In this document: positions 34,281 to 41,827 of the stretch, one piece after another
Layout of the letters: the number at the start of each line of letters is the position of its first letter
Position numbering within the stretch: the first letter of the stretch is position 1
Origin: an uncultured Clostridia bacterium
Lineage (GTDB): Bacteria; Bacillota; Clostridia; Lachnospirales; Anaerotignaceae
Length of the DNA: 64,000 nucleotides
Reading direction: 5' to 3'
Assembly (NCBI GenBank): GCA_944377425.1
Contig: CALWEX010000054.1
Location: forward strand, 1-64,000
Program-made: the position numbers and the translations under genes
Notes under the pieces: generated by a model
Told to the model about the DNA's origin: nothing
The model's input: the letters and a program-made list of their open reading frames with translations, nothing else
The model's database searches: none

Positions 34281-34829
34281 CTGGACTGCTTAAATCTTTT
34301 TATTATATTTGCCAAAATAGGTGCTTTTACATTTGGCGGTGGATACGCTATGCTGCCCCTTATACAGCACGAAGTTGTAGACAGACACAAATACATTTCT
34401 TATAACGAGCTTATAGACATGATTTCACTAAGCGAAAGCACTCCCGGTTCTTTAGCTGTAAATATCGCTACATTTGTAGGCTACAAAAAACACGGCTTTT
34501 TAGGCGCCGCAGCCGCCACCTTTGGTGTTATAGTACCATCTTTTGTTATAATAGCCATACTTTCATTCTTTATAGAAGCATTTAAAGAAAACGAGATAGT
34601 TTCTTTTGCTTTTTACGGCATAAGAATAGGCGTTTTATCACTTATAATAAACGCATTTTTGTCTGTTTATAAAAGCTTTAAAAAAACACCTGTTAATGTA
34701 TTTCTTATTATACTTACATTTATATGTGTAGCTGTATTTAAAATAAATGCCATTATAATGCTTGTTTTCTGTGCCGCAGCAGGCATAATACGTGCCGCTA
34801 TTACAAGAAAGGAGAGTTTAAAACAATGA
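34281..34829 (+). CDS. Chromate transporter family, half-size subunit 1
   Basis: A 182-residue membrane protein of the short-chain CHR family, in which two tandem genes each encode one homologous domain. The hallmark FTFGGGYAMLPLIQ lies at the N-terminus, with SESTPGSLAVNIATF soon after. About six hydrophobic helices. The first ATG in frame (34350) would cut off the conserved first helix (LFIIFAKIGAFTFGGGYA); an AAGGAG site at 34266 points to a non-ATG start, most likely CTG at 34281. It overlaps the next gene by four bases. Family members export chromate or related anions; the substrate here is not known. Confidence 0.85.
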   Translation: MDCLNLFIIFAKIGAFTFGGGYAMLPLIQHEVVDRHKYISYNELIDMISLSESTPGSLAVNIATFVGYKKHGFLGAAAATFGVIVPSFVIIAILSFFIEAFKENEIVSFAFYGIRIGVLSLIINAFLSVYKSFKKTPVNVFLIILTFICVAVFKINAIIMLVFCAAAGIIRAAITRKESLKQ

Positions 34830-35395
34830 TATATTTAACTCTTTTTATAACTTTCTTTAAAATAGGCGCATTTACTTTTGGCGGCGGTTACGCCATGCTG
34901 CCTCTTATTCAAAACGAGGTTTTAAATCACGGCTGGACAACTATGGAAGAACTTGTTAACTTCCTAGCCATAAGTGAAAGTACTCCCGGCCCTTTTGCCA
35001 TTAATATTTCAACATACATAGGTATGCGCTCTGCCGGTGTTTTAGGCGCTATATGCGCCACAAGCGGTGTTGTGGCGCCATCTTTTATAGTCATACTTAT
35101 ACTTGCACGCTGTTACAAAGCTTTCAGTAATCATTGGGCAGTAAAAGGCGCTTTGTTTGGTTTAAGACCAGCAGCCTGTGCCCTTGTGCTCTCCTCAGTT
35201 TTATCGGTTTTTATAACCGTTTTTTCGCCTTTCTGGCAAGAAAGCTTTAAAATAAGCCCTCTGCTTTTGGCATCATTAGGCATATTTGCCCTTTCAACTG
35301 TAGGCTGTATTAAAAAAGTACATCCTATACTTGTAATTGTGCTTTCGGCTGTAATAGGCATAATATTGGGTATGGCTGGTTTAATTACTATTTAG
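34826..35395 (+). CDS. Chromate transporter family, half-size subunit 2
   Basis: A 189-residue partner of the preceding gene with the same opening (FKIGAFTFGGGYAMLPLIQN) and a SESTPGPFAINISTY motif, about six membrane helices. GAAAGGAG precedes ATG 34826, which overlaps the stop of subunit 1 (ATGA). The two are expected to form an antiparallel heterodimer. Its stop codon overlaps that of the convergent gene on the other strand, so no terminator separates them. Confidence 0.9.
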   Translation: MIYLTLFITFFKIGAFTFGGGYAMLPLIQNEVLNHGWTTMEELVNFLAISESTPGPFAINISTYIGMRSAGVLGAICATSGVVAPSFIVILILARCYKAFSNHWAVKGALFGLRPAACALVLSSVLSVFITVFSPFWQESFKISPLLLASLGIFALSTVGCIKKVHPILVIVLSAVIGIILGMAGLITI

Positions 35396-36075
35396 CACCA
35401 GTAAAAGCATTTATAATAAGTTTCTTCATTTACATAAAACAGCTGTAAAAAGTGACTGTTAGAAAGTGAATTTTCAAAAGAAAATTCTTTTCTGCTCTCA
35501 TAAATCAGCTCCATAGCGTCTTTATCTTTATTGCAATAAAAAACAGTTAAAGTGCCTTTAAGAGAGTTACTTTTAATAAGTTCTTCTCTTTGGGCGCTTT
35601 TTATTATTTTTAAGCTTTTGCTGTTTGTTCCAAACTCATTGGAAAAAGCATCTAAATCCAGATTAAAAAATCCGTTTCCTTTTATGCTGTCCATCAGCAC
35701 CATTGCCATCTGAGCACAATCCTTAAAATTATCAAAGCACAAAACATAGCTTAAAATATATCTTTCTTTGTCGTCTGCTTCCCAATCCATAGGAAAAAAC
35801 GGCGACTGTGCTTCTTTTTGCTCTGCCTCTAAAACAGCCTTTTTAATCTCGTTTTCGTCAGGTGAAACAATAAACAAAAACCTGCTTCCTAAAACATCAT
35901 ATTCCGGATCAAAATACCCATCTACAGATATAATTAAGTCATCAACAGTTGGTATTTTGCCGTTAAAAAATTTAAACTCTGTTTTGTCATATCCGCCTTC
36001 ACTGCTTAAATCAATGCTGTTAAAATCAATATAATCTTTTAAATTATCTAAATCACCGGAAAAATAAAAATCCAT
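35392..36075 (-). CDS. Hypothetical protein
   Basis: A 227-residue soluble protein that I do not recognise. It has no signal peptide or membrane segment, is acidic, and rich in Phe, Asp and Asn, with alternating strands (LGSRFLFIVSPDENEIKKAV; RYILSYVLCFDNFKDCAQMA). A C-terminal YYKCFYWC ends with two cysteines. GGAGGGC precedes ATG 36075. It lies within the element, with its own transcription unit and convergent with the chromate transporters. Function unknown. Confidence 0.65.
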   Translation of the reverse strand: MDFYFSGDLDNLKDYIDFNSIDLSSEGGYDKTEFKFFNGKIPTVDDLIISVDGYFDPEYDVLGSRFLFIVSPDENEIKKAVLEAEQKEAQSPFFPMDWEADDKERYILSYVLCFDNFKDCAQMAMVLMDSIKGNGFFNLDLDAFSNEFGTNSKSLKIIKSAQREELIKSNSLKGTLTVFYCNKDKDAMELIYESRKEFSFENSLSNSHFLQLFYVNEETYYKCFYWC

Positions 36076-36133
36076 GTTATGCCCTCCTTATGTTATAAAT
36101 ACAGTATACCATTACAAAGGCAGTATTAAAAGA

Positions 36134-36961
36134 TTACTTAATAAGCATTTCAAGGTCTGTTATATTTTTGGGCACAGGAGAGTTAATTTTTATAACGCCT
36201 TTATTTATAAGCATTTTGTAAGTTTTTATTATTTGCGGCTCATCTAAACAGGCATATTTTAAAAGCTCATTATTTAAAAATAAATCTTCTGTTCTGCCGC
36301 AAAAAACCGCTTTTCCATCTTTAAGCACAACTACACTATCAGCCCAGTTTAAAACAAAGTCCATATTGTGGCTTGATATAATAACCGTTTTGCCTTTTTG
36401 GCTTAAGCCTTCTATTATTTTGTAAACTGTTTTGGCATTTACTGTATCGAGATAAGCTCCCGGCTCATCAAGTATAATAACTTCTGGTTCCATAACCATA
36501 ACACCGGCCAAAGAAACTCTTTTTTTCTCTCCTCCGCTTAAGGCATGAACAGGCTTATCAAGAAGGTTTTCTAAATTAAGAAATTTTGATATACTTTTTA
36601 TTTTTTCCTCTGCCTGACTGCTTGAAAAACCCATATTCAAAAGGCCAAAAGCTATATCCTGCCTTACACTTGAGGAAAATATCATATCATCAGGATTTTG
36701 AAAAACTATTCCCACAGAGCGCCTTAAATTTAAAAGGCCTTTTGAAGAATAATCTATTTCTTTGCCTTTAAAAAATACATCTCCTTTTTGCGGCTTATTT
36801 ATGCCGTTTAAACACAAAAACAATGTAGATTTTCCAGAACCGTTATGGCCTATAACGGCTGTTTTTTCTCCTGATTTTATACCAATATCAACATCAAAAA
36901 GAGCTTTTTGCCCGTTATGGTAGCTGTAATTTAAGTCTTGAGTTTTAATAATATAATCCAT
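36134..36961 (-). CDS. cbiO: Cobalt ECF/CbiO-type ABC transporter ATPase
   Basis: A 275-residue ATPase energising cobalt uptake by CbiMNQ. Motifs: Walker A GHNGSGKST, Q-loop FQNPDD, signature LSGGEKKRVSLA, Walker B EVIILDEP, and H-loop VIISSHN. ATG 36961 is used (GAGAGGA site), because the longer frame back to 37084 lies inside cbiQ and has no matching sequence. It overlaps the stop of cbiQ by one base. Last gene of the B12-riboswitch-controlled cbiMNQO operon. Confidence 0.95.
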   Translation of the reverse strand: MDYIIKTQDLNYSYHNGQKALFDVDIGIKSGEKTAVIGHNGSGKSTLFLCLNGINKPQKGDVFFKGKEIDYSSKGLLNLRRSVGIVFQNPDDMIFSSSVRQDIAFGLLNMGFSSSQAEEKIKSISKFLNLENLLDKPVHALSGGEKKRVSLAGVMVMEPEVIILDEPGAYLDTVNAKTVYKIIEGLSQKGKTVIISSHNMDFVLNWADSVVVLKDGKAVFCGRTEDLFLNNELLKYACLDEPQIIKTYKMLINKGVIKINSPVPKNITDLEMLIK

Positions 36962-37731
36962 TAATATATCCTCTCCAAAACACTTATTAAAACAACTGTA
37001 AAAACAATAAATACAGCTAAAATTACAAATTTTCTGCTGCTTACATACTTTTGATTTAAAAAATAAATCTCTCCGCTGTAGCATCGGCTTAACATGGCAT
37101 TATACATAAAAAGCGACTTGTTATAGGAAAGCACAAAAACACTTGAAAGCATAAGTGCCATAGCATTAATACGTGTTTTAAATGTTCTCTGTGCCATACG
37201 GCAGTTTTGCGCCGTAGTAATGCTTTGTGCCATATTAAGCACAATAAATATAAATCTGTAAATTAGCATAAAAAGCTCAGTTATTTCTTTAGGGCACTTT
37301 ATAGTTTTAAACACATACACAATATCATTTACAGGAGTTGTAAAAGATAAAAAATACATTGTGCTTAACGACGCGGCTGATGTAAAAAACAGCCTTATGG
37401 CTTTTTTAATTCCTTGTGCATTTACAGTTAAAAAATAATTATTTATTATTTTTAAAGAAAATACTTCTCCCCTGTAATTAGCTATATCAAAAGACACCAT
37501 AAAGGAGCTTAAAGCAATAAACAAAATCGGCCACAATACAATATGACAAATTAAATGTTTGCTTAAACGGCAGTTTTTTATAATAATCACCCACATAACA
37601 GACATAGCAAAAATACAGCCTAAAGGCTCTTTAAATATTATGCATGATAATATAACACTTAAGGCAAAAACTGCTTTTATGTTAGGGTTTATATTTTTTA
37701 TATATTCTGAAACATATACCGAATTAATCAT
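36961..37731 (-). CDS. cbiQ: Cobalt ECF transporter transmembrane component CbiQ
   Basis: The 256-residue T-component that couples the ATPase to the CbiMN substrate unit. It has about five or six membrane helices, and an arginine-containing coupling segment RMAQRTFKTRINAMALMLSS near residue 185, corresponding to the conserved cytoplasmic helices that contact CbiO. It starts 12 bases after cbiN. Gene order M-N-Q-O is standard for Co2+ transport. Confidence 0.92.
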   Translation of the reverse strand: MINSVYVSEYIKNINPNIKAVFALSVILSCIIFKEPLGCIFAMSVMWVIIIKNCRLSKHLICHIVLWPILFIALSSFMVSFDIANYRGEVFSLKIINNYFLTVNAQGIKKAIRLFFTSAASLSTMYFLSFTTPVNDIVYVFKTIKCPKEITELFMLIYRFIFIVLNMAQSITTAQNCRMAQRTFKTRINAMALMLSSVFVLSYNKSLFMYNAMLSRCYSGEIYFLNQKYVSSRKFVILAVFIVFTVVLISVLERIY

Positions 37732-37743
37732 ATAAACATACCC

Positions 37744-38046
37744 TTAAACAATATCTTTTTTAGCTTTTTTGTTTTTCTCATAAAGCACACCCAATCCAAA
37801 ACCAAATACTCCTGCGCCTAATGCTGCCTGAAGGCAAAAAAGGAGTGATTCCGTTTCAGAGCCTGGCGGTTCAAAAACAGGCGATGCCCAAGGCTCATAC
37901 TCATGACCTATTATTTCAGAAATTTCATCACTTGCAGCATCGTCAGAACCGCCGAAATCAGATGTATGGTTTGTTAAAAGTGGAAAAACCGCTATAGCAA
38001 CACAAACTAACAAACAAGCAATAACTTTTTTAAATGATAAATTCAT
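37744..38046 (-). CDS. cbiN: Cobalt transport protein CbiN
   Basis: A 100-residue accessory component with two membrane helices flanking a short extracytoplasmic loop: an N-terminal helix (about 7-25), the loop containing SDFGGSDDAASDEI and EYEPWASPVFEPP (a hallmark of CbiN), and a C-terminal helix (about 66-88). It helps CbiM load Co2+. ATG 38046 follows a GGGAGG site; the frame extending to 38073 is not needed. It lies 2 bases after cbiM. Confidence 0.92.
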   Translation of the reverse strand: MNLSFKKVIACLLVCVAIAVFPLLTNHTSDFGGSDDAASDEISEIIGHEYEPWASPVFEPPGSETESLLFCLQAALGAGVFGFGLGVLYEKNKKAKKDIV

Positions 38047-38048
38047 TC

Positions 38049-38798
38049 TTACGCCTCCCTGCTTATAACACATTTGCCGTCAAAGTCTATATCCGAAATT
38101 TTTTCAATGGCAGATAACGCCAAAGCTGTTATTATACCCTCAATAATTGCAAGGGGTATTTGAGTTACGGCAAATATACCTAAAAACTTAATCATAGACA
38201 TAATTACTCCGCCGTTTTGCGATGGATACGCCAATGAAAGCTGAAAAGACGTTACACAATATGTAAATAAGTCCCCTATTCCTGCTGATAAAGCTACTGA
38301 AATAAACTTTCCGGCATTTAATTTTCTGCAAAGTTTATAAACTCCATACGACACAAAAGGCCCTGCCACAGCCATAGAAAATGTATTGGCTCCAAGAGTT
38401 GTAATTCCGCCATGTGCCAAAAGTAGGGACTGAAAAACAAGTACAATAACGCCTATAATACTCATTACCCATGGCCCGAATATAACTGAACCAAAGCCCA
38501 TTCCTGTTGGGTGTGAACTGCTGCCTGTAACAGACGGTATTTTAAGCGATGAGAGTACAAACGTAAAAGCTCCAGCCATAGCCAATATAATAAGAGCCTT
38601 TTTGTTTTGAGTCGTTATTTTTTTCAGCGACATAAACCCTGCAATAATAAAAGGAATACATAATACAAACCACAAAATACAATCCTTAGGCGGAAGATAG
38701 CCTTCCATAATGTGCATAGCCTGTGCCTTTTGGGGAACAGCAAAAAGCAGGCACAAAACAGCTGTTAACAAAAACACTTTCTTTTCTTTCTTTGTCAT
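38049..38798 (-). CDS. cbiM: Cobalt ECF transporter substrate-capture protein CbiM
   Basis: A 249-residue Co2+-specific S-component. The N-terminal 27 residues look like a cleavable signal peptide, leaving MHIMEGYLPP, where the new N-terminal amine and the second-residue His ligate the metal. Another conserved stretch is SSSHPTGMGFG, containing a metal-ligand His, and about six further helices follow. AGGAGG precedes ATG 38798. First gene of the operon, right after a cobalamin riboswitch and its terminator. Confidence 0.95.
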   Translation of the reverse strand: MTKKEKKVFLLTAVLCLLFAVPQKAQAMHIMEGYLPPKDCILWFVLCIPFIIAGFMSLKKITTQNKKALIILAMAGAFTFVLSSLKIPSVTGSSSHPTGMGFGSVIFGPWVMSIIGVIVLVFQSLLLAHGGITTLGANTFSMAVAGPFVSYGVYKLCRKLNAGKFISVALSAGIGDLFTYCVTSFQLSLAYPSQNGGVIMSMIKFLGIFAVTQIPLAIIEGIITALALSAIEKISDIDFDGKCVISREA

Positions 38799-38820
38799 AT
38801 AAATCCTCCTTTTGATAAAT

Positions 38821-38866
38821 AAAAAAGCTGCCCATATTTGAAAGCAACAACAAATACGCGCAGCAA
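38821..38866 (-). terminator. Terminator of the cobalamin riboswitch
   Basis: On the minus strand GCTGCGCGTATTT pairs with AAATATGGGCAGC (one mismatch), then six T. It lies between aptamer and cbiM, so it is the likely switch output. Confidence 0.8.
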
Positions 38867-38934
38867 AATAAGGCTTTTAAAAAAGCCCATTCAACACAAA
38901 TTTGTTATACACCGCAACAAATAAGCTTCCTTAT

Positions 38935-39095
38935 TACATGGCAGGTCTTCTGGCTTAGACATCACAACGTATTTACGCCTTCCCATTTAAAACAGTGACA
39001 TAATATAAATACATTCCGTCAACACAGCGGCGGGACCGCACAGGCTTATCCTGTTTCCCTATTATCCTTCCTTAAAAAAGGCACCATATAATACT
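38935..39095 (-). promoter_or_regulatory. Cobalamin (B12) riboswitch
   Basis: Read on the minus strand: GGTGCC start near 39087, GGGAAACAGG, the AGCCTGTGCGGTCCCGCCGC block, the GGAATGT segment, GTCACTG, GGGAAGGCG and the closing GATGTCTAAGCCAGAAGACC with TGCCATG. These are the B12-box elements in order. It is expected to shut off cbiMNQO when cobalamin is plentiful. Confidence 0.95.
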
Positions 39096-39177
39096 AAATT
39101 TTAAAAGTACACAATTTTTGTAATTATATAACACACCTTTTGGGGCAGTCAATATAAATTAATTATATGTTCCAAAT

Positions 39178-39837
39178 TTAATCCAAAACACTTTTTATAA
39201 ATTCCATTGCCTCAATAGCGTTTTTAGCAACAAACAAAGCTTTTTTAAGTACTTCATCCGGCGGACAAACCAAATCCGGTATACAAATAACATCCATATT
39301 CGCTCTTAAAGCGGCTGTAACACCGTTTGGTGAGTCCTCAAAAACAATTGTATTTTCCGGAACGGAGTTTTCTTTTTTGCAGGCCGCTAAAAATATATCA
39401 GGTTCAGGCTTAGAGCGCTCAGTTTCTTCTCCACCTGTTACAGAGTTAAAATAATTTCTTAATCCTGCTGACTTTAAATATAAATCCACATACTCACTTT
39501 TGGTAGATGAAGCAACAGCACATTTTATGCCTTTATCATTAAAATACTTTAAAAGTTCTGGTATGCCAAATTTTATATCTATATCACCATTTTTAAACAG
39601 TGTGTTTACTCTTTGCCTTGCTTTTTTGCTTATCTCCTCAAAAGGATAGTCCATTCCAAAATTTAAAAGCATTTTTTCCTTAAGCCCTTTGCCTGTAAGG
39701 CCTATTGTGCTTTTATATATATCTTCTGTAAGCTCATAGCCGTAAGAGTGCATTACTTCTTTAAGCTCTTTTTCAAAAGCCCTCTCTGAATCGAATATAA
39801 GCCCGTCCATATCAAATATGGCAAGTTTAATTTTCAT
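39178..39837 (-). CDS. HAD-family hydrolase (beta-phosphoglucomutase / phosphatase-like)
   Basis: A 219-residue HAD subfamily IA protein with a helical cap. Motif I is FDMDGLIFDSE (both Asp), motif II AVASST, motif III the Lys in GEETERSKPEPD, and motif IV EDSPNG. The cap spans about 16-85. Acts on small phosphate esters; the substrate cannot be assigned. GGGAGG lies before ATG 39837. It lies between the B12-controlled operon and the recombinase block, inside the element. Confidence 0.9.
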   Translation of the reverse strand: MKIKLAIFDMDGLIFDSERAFEKELKEVMHSYGYELTEDIYKSTIGLTGKGLKEKMLLNFGMDYPFEEISKKARQRVNTLFKNGDIDIKFGIPELLKYFNDKGIKCAVASSTKSEYVDLYLKSAGLRNYFNSVTGGEETERSKPEPDIFLAACKKENSVPENTIVFEDSPNGVTAALRANMDVICIPDLVCPPDEVLKKALFVAKNAIEAMEFIKSVLD

Positions 39838-39853
39838 TTTATACCTCCCAAAA

Positions 39854-39925
39854 AAGCCGCATACTTAGGCCATATACCATAAAACAGTTTTATGGTCTGC
39901 ACCTTATAAGCATGCGGCAGTTTTA
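39854..39925 (-). terminator. Terminator after the small unknown gene
   Basis: On the minus strand GCCGCATGCTTA pairs with TAAGTATGCGGC across a loop that contains a second stem (CATAAAAC/GTTTTATG), then TTTTTT. Confidence 0.8.
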
Positions 39926-39931
39926 AGGTCA

Positions 39932-40324
39932 TTATTCATCAAAAGCGTCTAAACAGAATTTGTAGAAGTTATAGTCATAACTGTCGCTTCCTACACCTAT
40001 AGTAAATAGAAGCTCGTCAACGCCTTCTTCCATAAGGAATTTATATGCCCTGTTGTAACCTTCAAGTATTGACTTTCTATTTACATAATATGTATAAAGC
40101 CATAAAACAGTCTTTTTTTCGCCGTCAATTTCTATTTCCTGTGTTGGATTTTCCTCAACTAATTTTTCAACATCTGTAGGCGAAATACCTGTTTTTTTCT
40201 CCATGTCATCAACATCTTTAATCATTTTTTTGCCTTCTTTAACAAGCTTGGCAAAATCGTCGTGTGTAGCTTTAAGATAGCGTATAGTTTTAATTTTTCC
40301 GTCCGGAGTAAGATTTTCAAACAT
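39932..40324 (-). CDS. Hypothetical protein next to the recombinase
   Basis: A 130-residue soluble, acidic, helical protein that I do not recognise. ATG 40324 is chosen for its AGGGGGTG Shine-Dalgarno; the open frame extends to 40429 but overlaps the recombinase end. Sequence pieces include IRYLKATHDDFAKLVKEGK, a Glu-rich middle (VEKLVEENPTQEIEIDGEKK) and a Tyr-rich end (GVGSDSYDYNFYKFCLDAF). It lies 70 bases downstream of the recombinase on the same strand. A recombination-accessory role is possible from position only; there is no sequence support. Confidence 0.65.
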   Translation of the reverse strand: MFENLTPDGKIKTIRYLKATHDDFAKLVKEGKKMIKDVDDMEKKTGISPTDVEKLVEENPTQEIEIDGEKKTVLWLYTYYVNRKSILEGYNRAYKFLMEEGVDELLFTIGVGSDSYDYNFYKFCLDAFDE

Positions 40325-40394
40325 AATAACACCCCCTGAAATTTCTTTTATAAAATTAGAATATTTTAAAAAAAGGCTCTTGTCAATACACATA

Positions 40395-41744
40395 TTAAAT
40401 TCCATAAAAAATATGAGCTGTTTTTCCATTTAAAATTATTTTTTCAATCATAAGACTTAATAAAAGTTTCTTTTTCTCAAAATCCAAATTTTTTATATTT
40501 AAGTCAAAAAAACTTTTACTTTCAGAATAATTATTCTTTAATTCCTCAAGATTTTTAATTCTTTCGTTTATATACTTTACACTTACACCGCCTTCTTCAA
40601 TAGCTTTTACAAGATTGTTAATTCTGCTTTCAATTTCTATTTTTTCAATATTTTCACTGTAAGACGATAAATAATATTTAATAACATTATCAACATCAAT
40701 TATTATTTCATCTTCTAATTCATATATATCAAAACTCTTTACTCCCATACAGCCTTTAGAGCAGAACATATACCTTTTTTTACCTGATGAAACAATTTTA
40801 ACACTTCTTCCACATATGCCGCATTTTAAAAGTCCAGATAAAACCGACTGCCTACCGTATGTATTTACACATACAGCACTATTTAAATCAAGCCGTCTAT
40901 TGCAGTTTAAAAATATATCCGTCGGTATAACGCCTTTATGCCCGGCAATAGAAAGCTTTTTAGCACATCCGCCTTCTTTGCCTGTAAGCATAGCGGCATT
41001 AATACCATTAAATTCTGTTTCATCATTTTCAACTTCAACGCCTTTTTCTGCATAATACCAGTAAACATCTCTGTTGCAGGCAGCATAAACCGGATTTTTT
41101 ATTATTCTTGAAACAGCACGGCTGTCCCAGTATTTTTCAGGACACAAAATACCAGCTTTTTCCGCCGTATAATATAGGCTCTCACCTGAACAGTATATAT
41201 TAAACACAGTTTTTACAACTTCAATCATAGCATTTTGTCTTAAATAAGATACTTTTTTACCATCCACCTTTTCTTTAACAATATCAAAACCCAAAGGCGC
41301 CGGTCCTCCCGTCCAAACACCTCTTTTAAACCGAGCAAAATAATTATCCCGTATTCTCTCGGCTATAGTCTCACGCTCCAGCTGGGCAAAGCTCATTATA
41401 ATATACAGCATAGCCCGGCCTATAGGCGACGATGTATCGAATTTTTCGTTAACAGACAAAAACTCTACTCCATACTTTTCTAACTCCTGCCAGAAAACAG
41501 AAAAATCCGCAATAGAGCGGCTGAGTCTGTCAATTCTGTAAACTATAATTCTGTCTATACTTTTGTTTCTAATTTGACTAAGCATATTTTTAAACGCCGG
41601 CCTGTTGGTGTTTTTTCCCGAAAACCCTTTATCAGCAAAAACAGTATACTCACCCCTTGCCTGAACAGCGCACATCTCTATCTGTGCCTCTATGGATATA
41701 CTGTCTTTTTTGTCAACTGACTGCCTTACATAAAGCGCGTCCAT
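40395..41744 (-). CDS. Large serine site-specific recombinase (SpoIVCA-like)
   Basis: A 449-residue large serine recombinase. The N-terminal resolvase domain (1-145) has the catalytic serine in YVRQSVDKK (Ser9) and the arginine-rich YRIDRLSRS. A recombinase domain (about 150-260: GGPAPLGFDI, SRAVSRIIKNPVY) follows. Then comes a zinc ribbon (LKCGICGRSVK ... FCSKGC, about 305-330) and a coiled coil (about 360-420). ATG 41744 is chosen for AAGGCGG and homology to the family start; a longer frame reaches 41819 but crosses the attachment site. The gene sits 69 bases from the right crossover and reads into the element, as spoIVCA does in skin. It very likely catalyses integration and, perhaps with a directionality factor, excision. 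Confidence 0.93.
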   Translation of the reverse strand: MDALYVRQSVDKKDSISIEAQIEMCAVQARGEYTVFADKGFSGKNTNRPAFKNMLSQIRNKSIDRIIVYRIDRLSRSIADFSVFWQELEKYGVEFLSVNEKFDTSSPIGRAMLYIIMSFAQLERETIAERIRDNYFARFKRGVWTGGPAPLGFDIVKEKVDGKKVSYLRQNAMIEVVKTVFNIYCSGESLYYTAEKAGILCPEKYWDSRAVSRIIKNPVYAACNRDVYWYYAEKGVEVENDETEFNGINAAMLTGKEGGCAKKLSIAGHKGVIPTDIFLNCNRRLDLNSAVCVNTYGRQSVLSGLLKCGICGRSVKIVSSGKKRYMFCSKGCMGVKSFDIYELEDEIIIDVDNVIKYYLSSYSENIEKIEIESRINNLVKAIEEGGVSVKYINERIKNLEELKNNYSESKSFFDLNIKNLDFEKKKLLLSLMIEKIILNGKTAHIFYGI

Positions 41745-41771
41745 ACAAAAACCGCCTTTATCTTTTTTTAC

Positions 41772-41799
41772 ATTATATTTAATAACGATTTTTTTATTC
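41772..41799 (-). promoter_or_regulatory. Candidate promoter of the recombinase gene
   Basis: On the minus strand, GAATAAA (41799-41793) and AATATAAT (41779-41772) with a 13-base spacer resemble a SigE promoter (consensus about KMATATT / CATACAAT); TATAAT could also serve SigA, though a -35 is lacking. The region is very AT-rich, so the match is weak evidence. Confidence 0.3.
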
Positions 41800-41802
41800 A
41801 TT

Positions 41803-41827
41803 GGCATTACCTGATTCACTTGACTGG
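41803..41827 (+). other. Right attachment site (attR) of the split-gene element
   Basis: Element half GGCATT-ACCT (41803-41812), crossover GA (41813-41814), host half TTCACTTG-ACTGG (41815-41827). Element halves joined: GGCATT-N4-GA-N4-AATGCC. Host halves joined: CCAGT-N8-GA-N8-ACTGG. The element arms keep partial symmetry for about 12 further bases, 8 of 12 matching. Confidence 0.85.

Larger units (their letters stand above)
26299..41814. mobile_element. 15.5-kb skin-like element interrupting a polysaccharide deacetylase gene
   Basis: The element is bounded by GA crossover sites in the deacetylase gene and ends at its right side with a large serine recombinase reading inward. Precise excision would rebuild the gene and a circular element. 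The genes carried are a MarR/adaptor/RND set, a TPP-controlled operon, two chromate transporter halves, an unknown gene, cbiMNQO with a B12 riboswitch, a HAD phosphatase and an unknown small gene. There are no phage structural, replication or conjugation genes. Base composition by eye resembles the flanks. Whether excision occurs, and when, is not shown by the sequence. The parallel with sigK-skin and other sporulation-gene intervening elements is established knowledge applied by inference. Confidence 0.85.

Noticed and set aside
36962-37084. 41-residue N-terminal extension of CbiO
   Set aside because: It overlaps cbiQ, is rich in Cys and Phe unlike the family, and a ribosome site sits before ATG 36961.
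26299-41814. Prophage or conjugative element
   Set aside because: Apart from the recombinase no phage structural, lysis, replication or transfer gene is present.
41745-41819. N-terminal extension of the recombinase to 41819
   Set aside because: It crosses the crossover site, and a better start with a Shine-Dalgarno at 41744 matches the normal family beginning.
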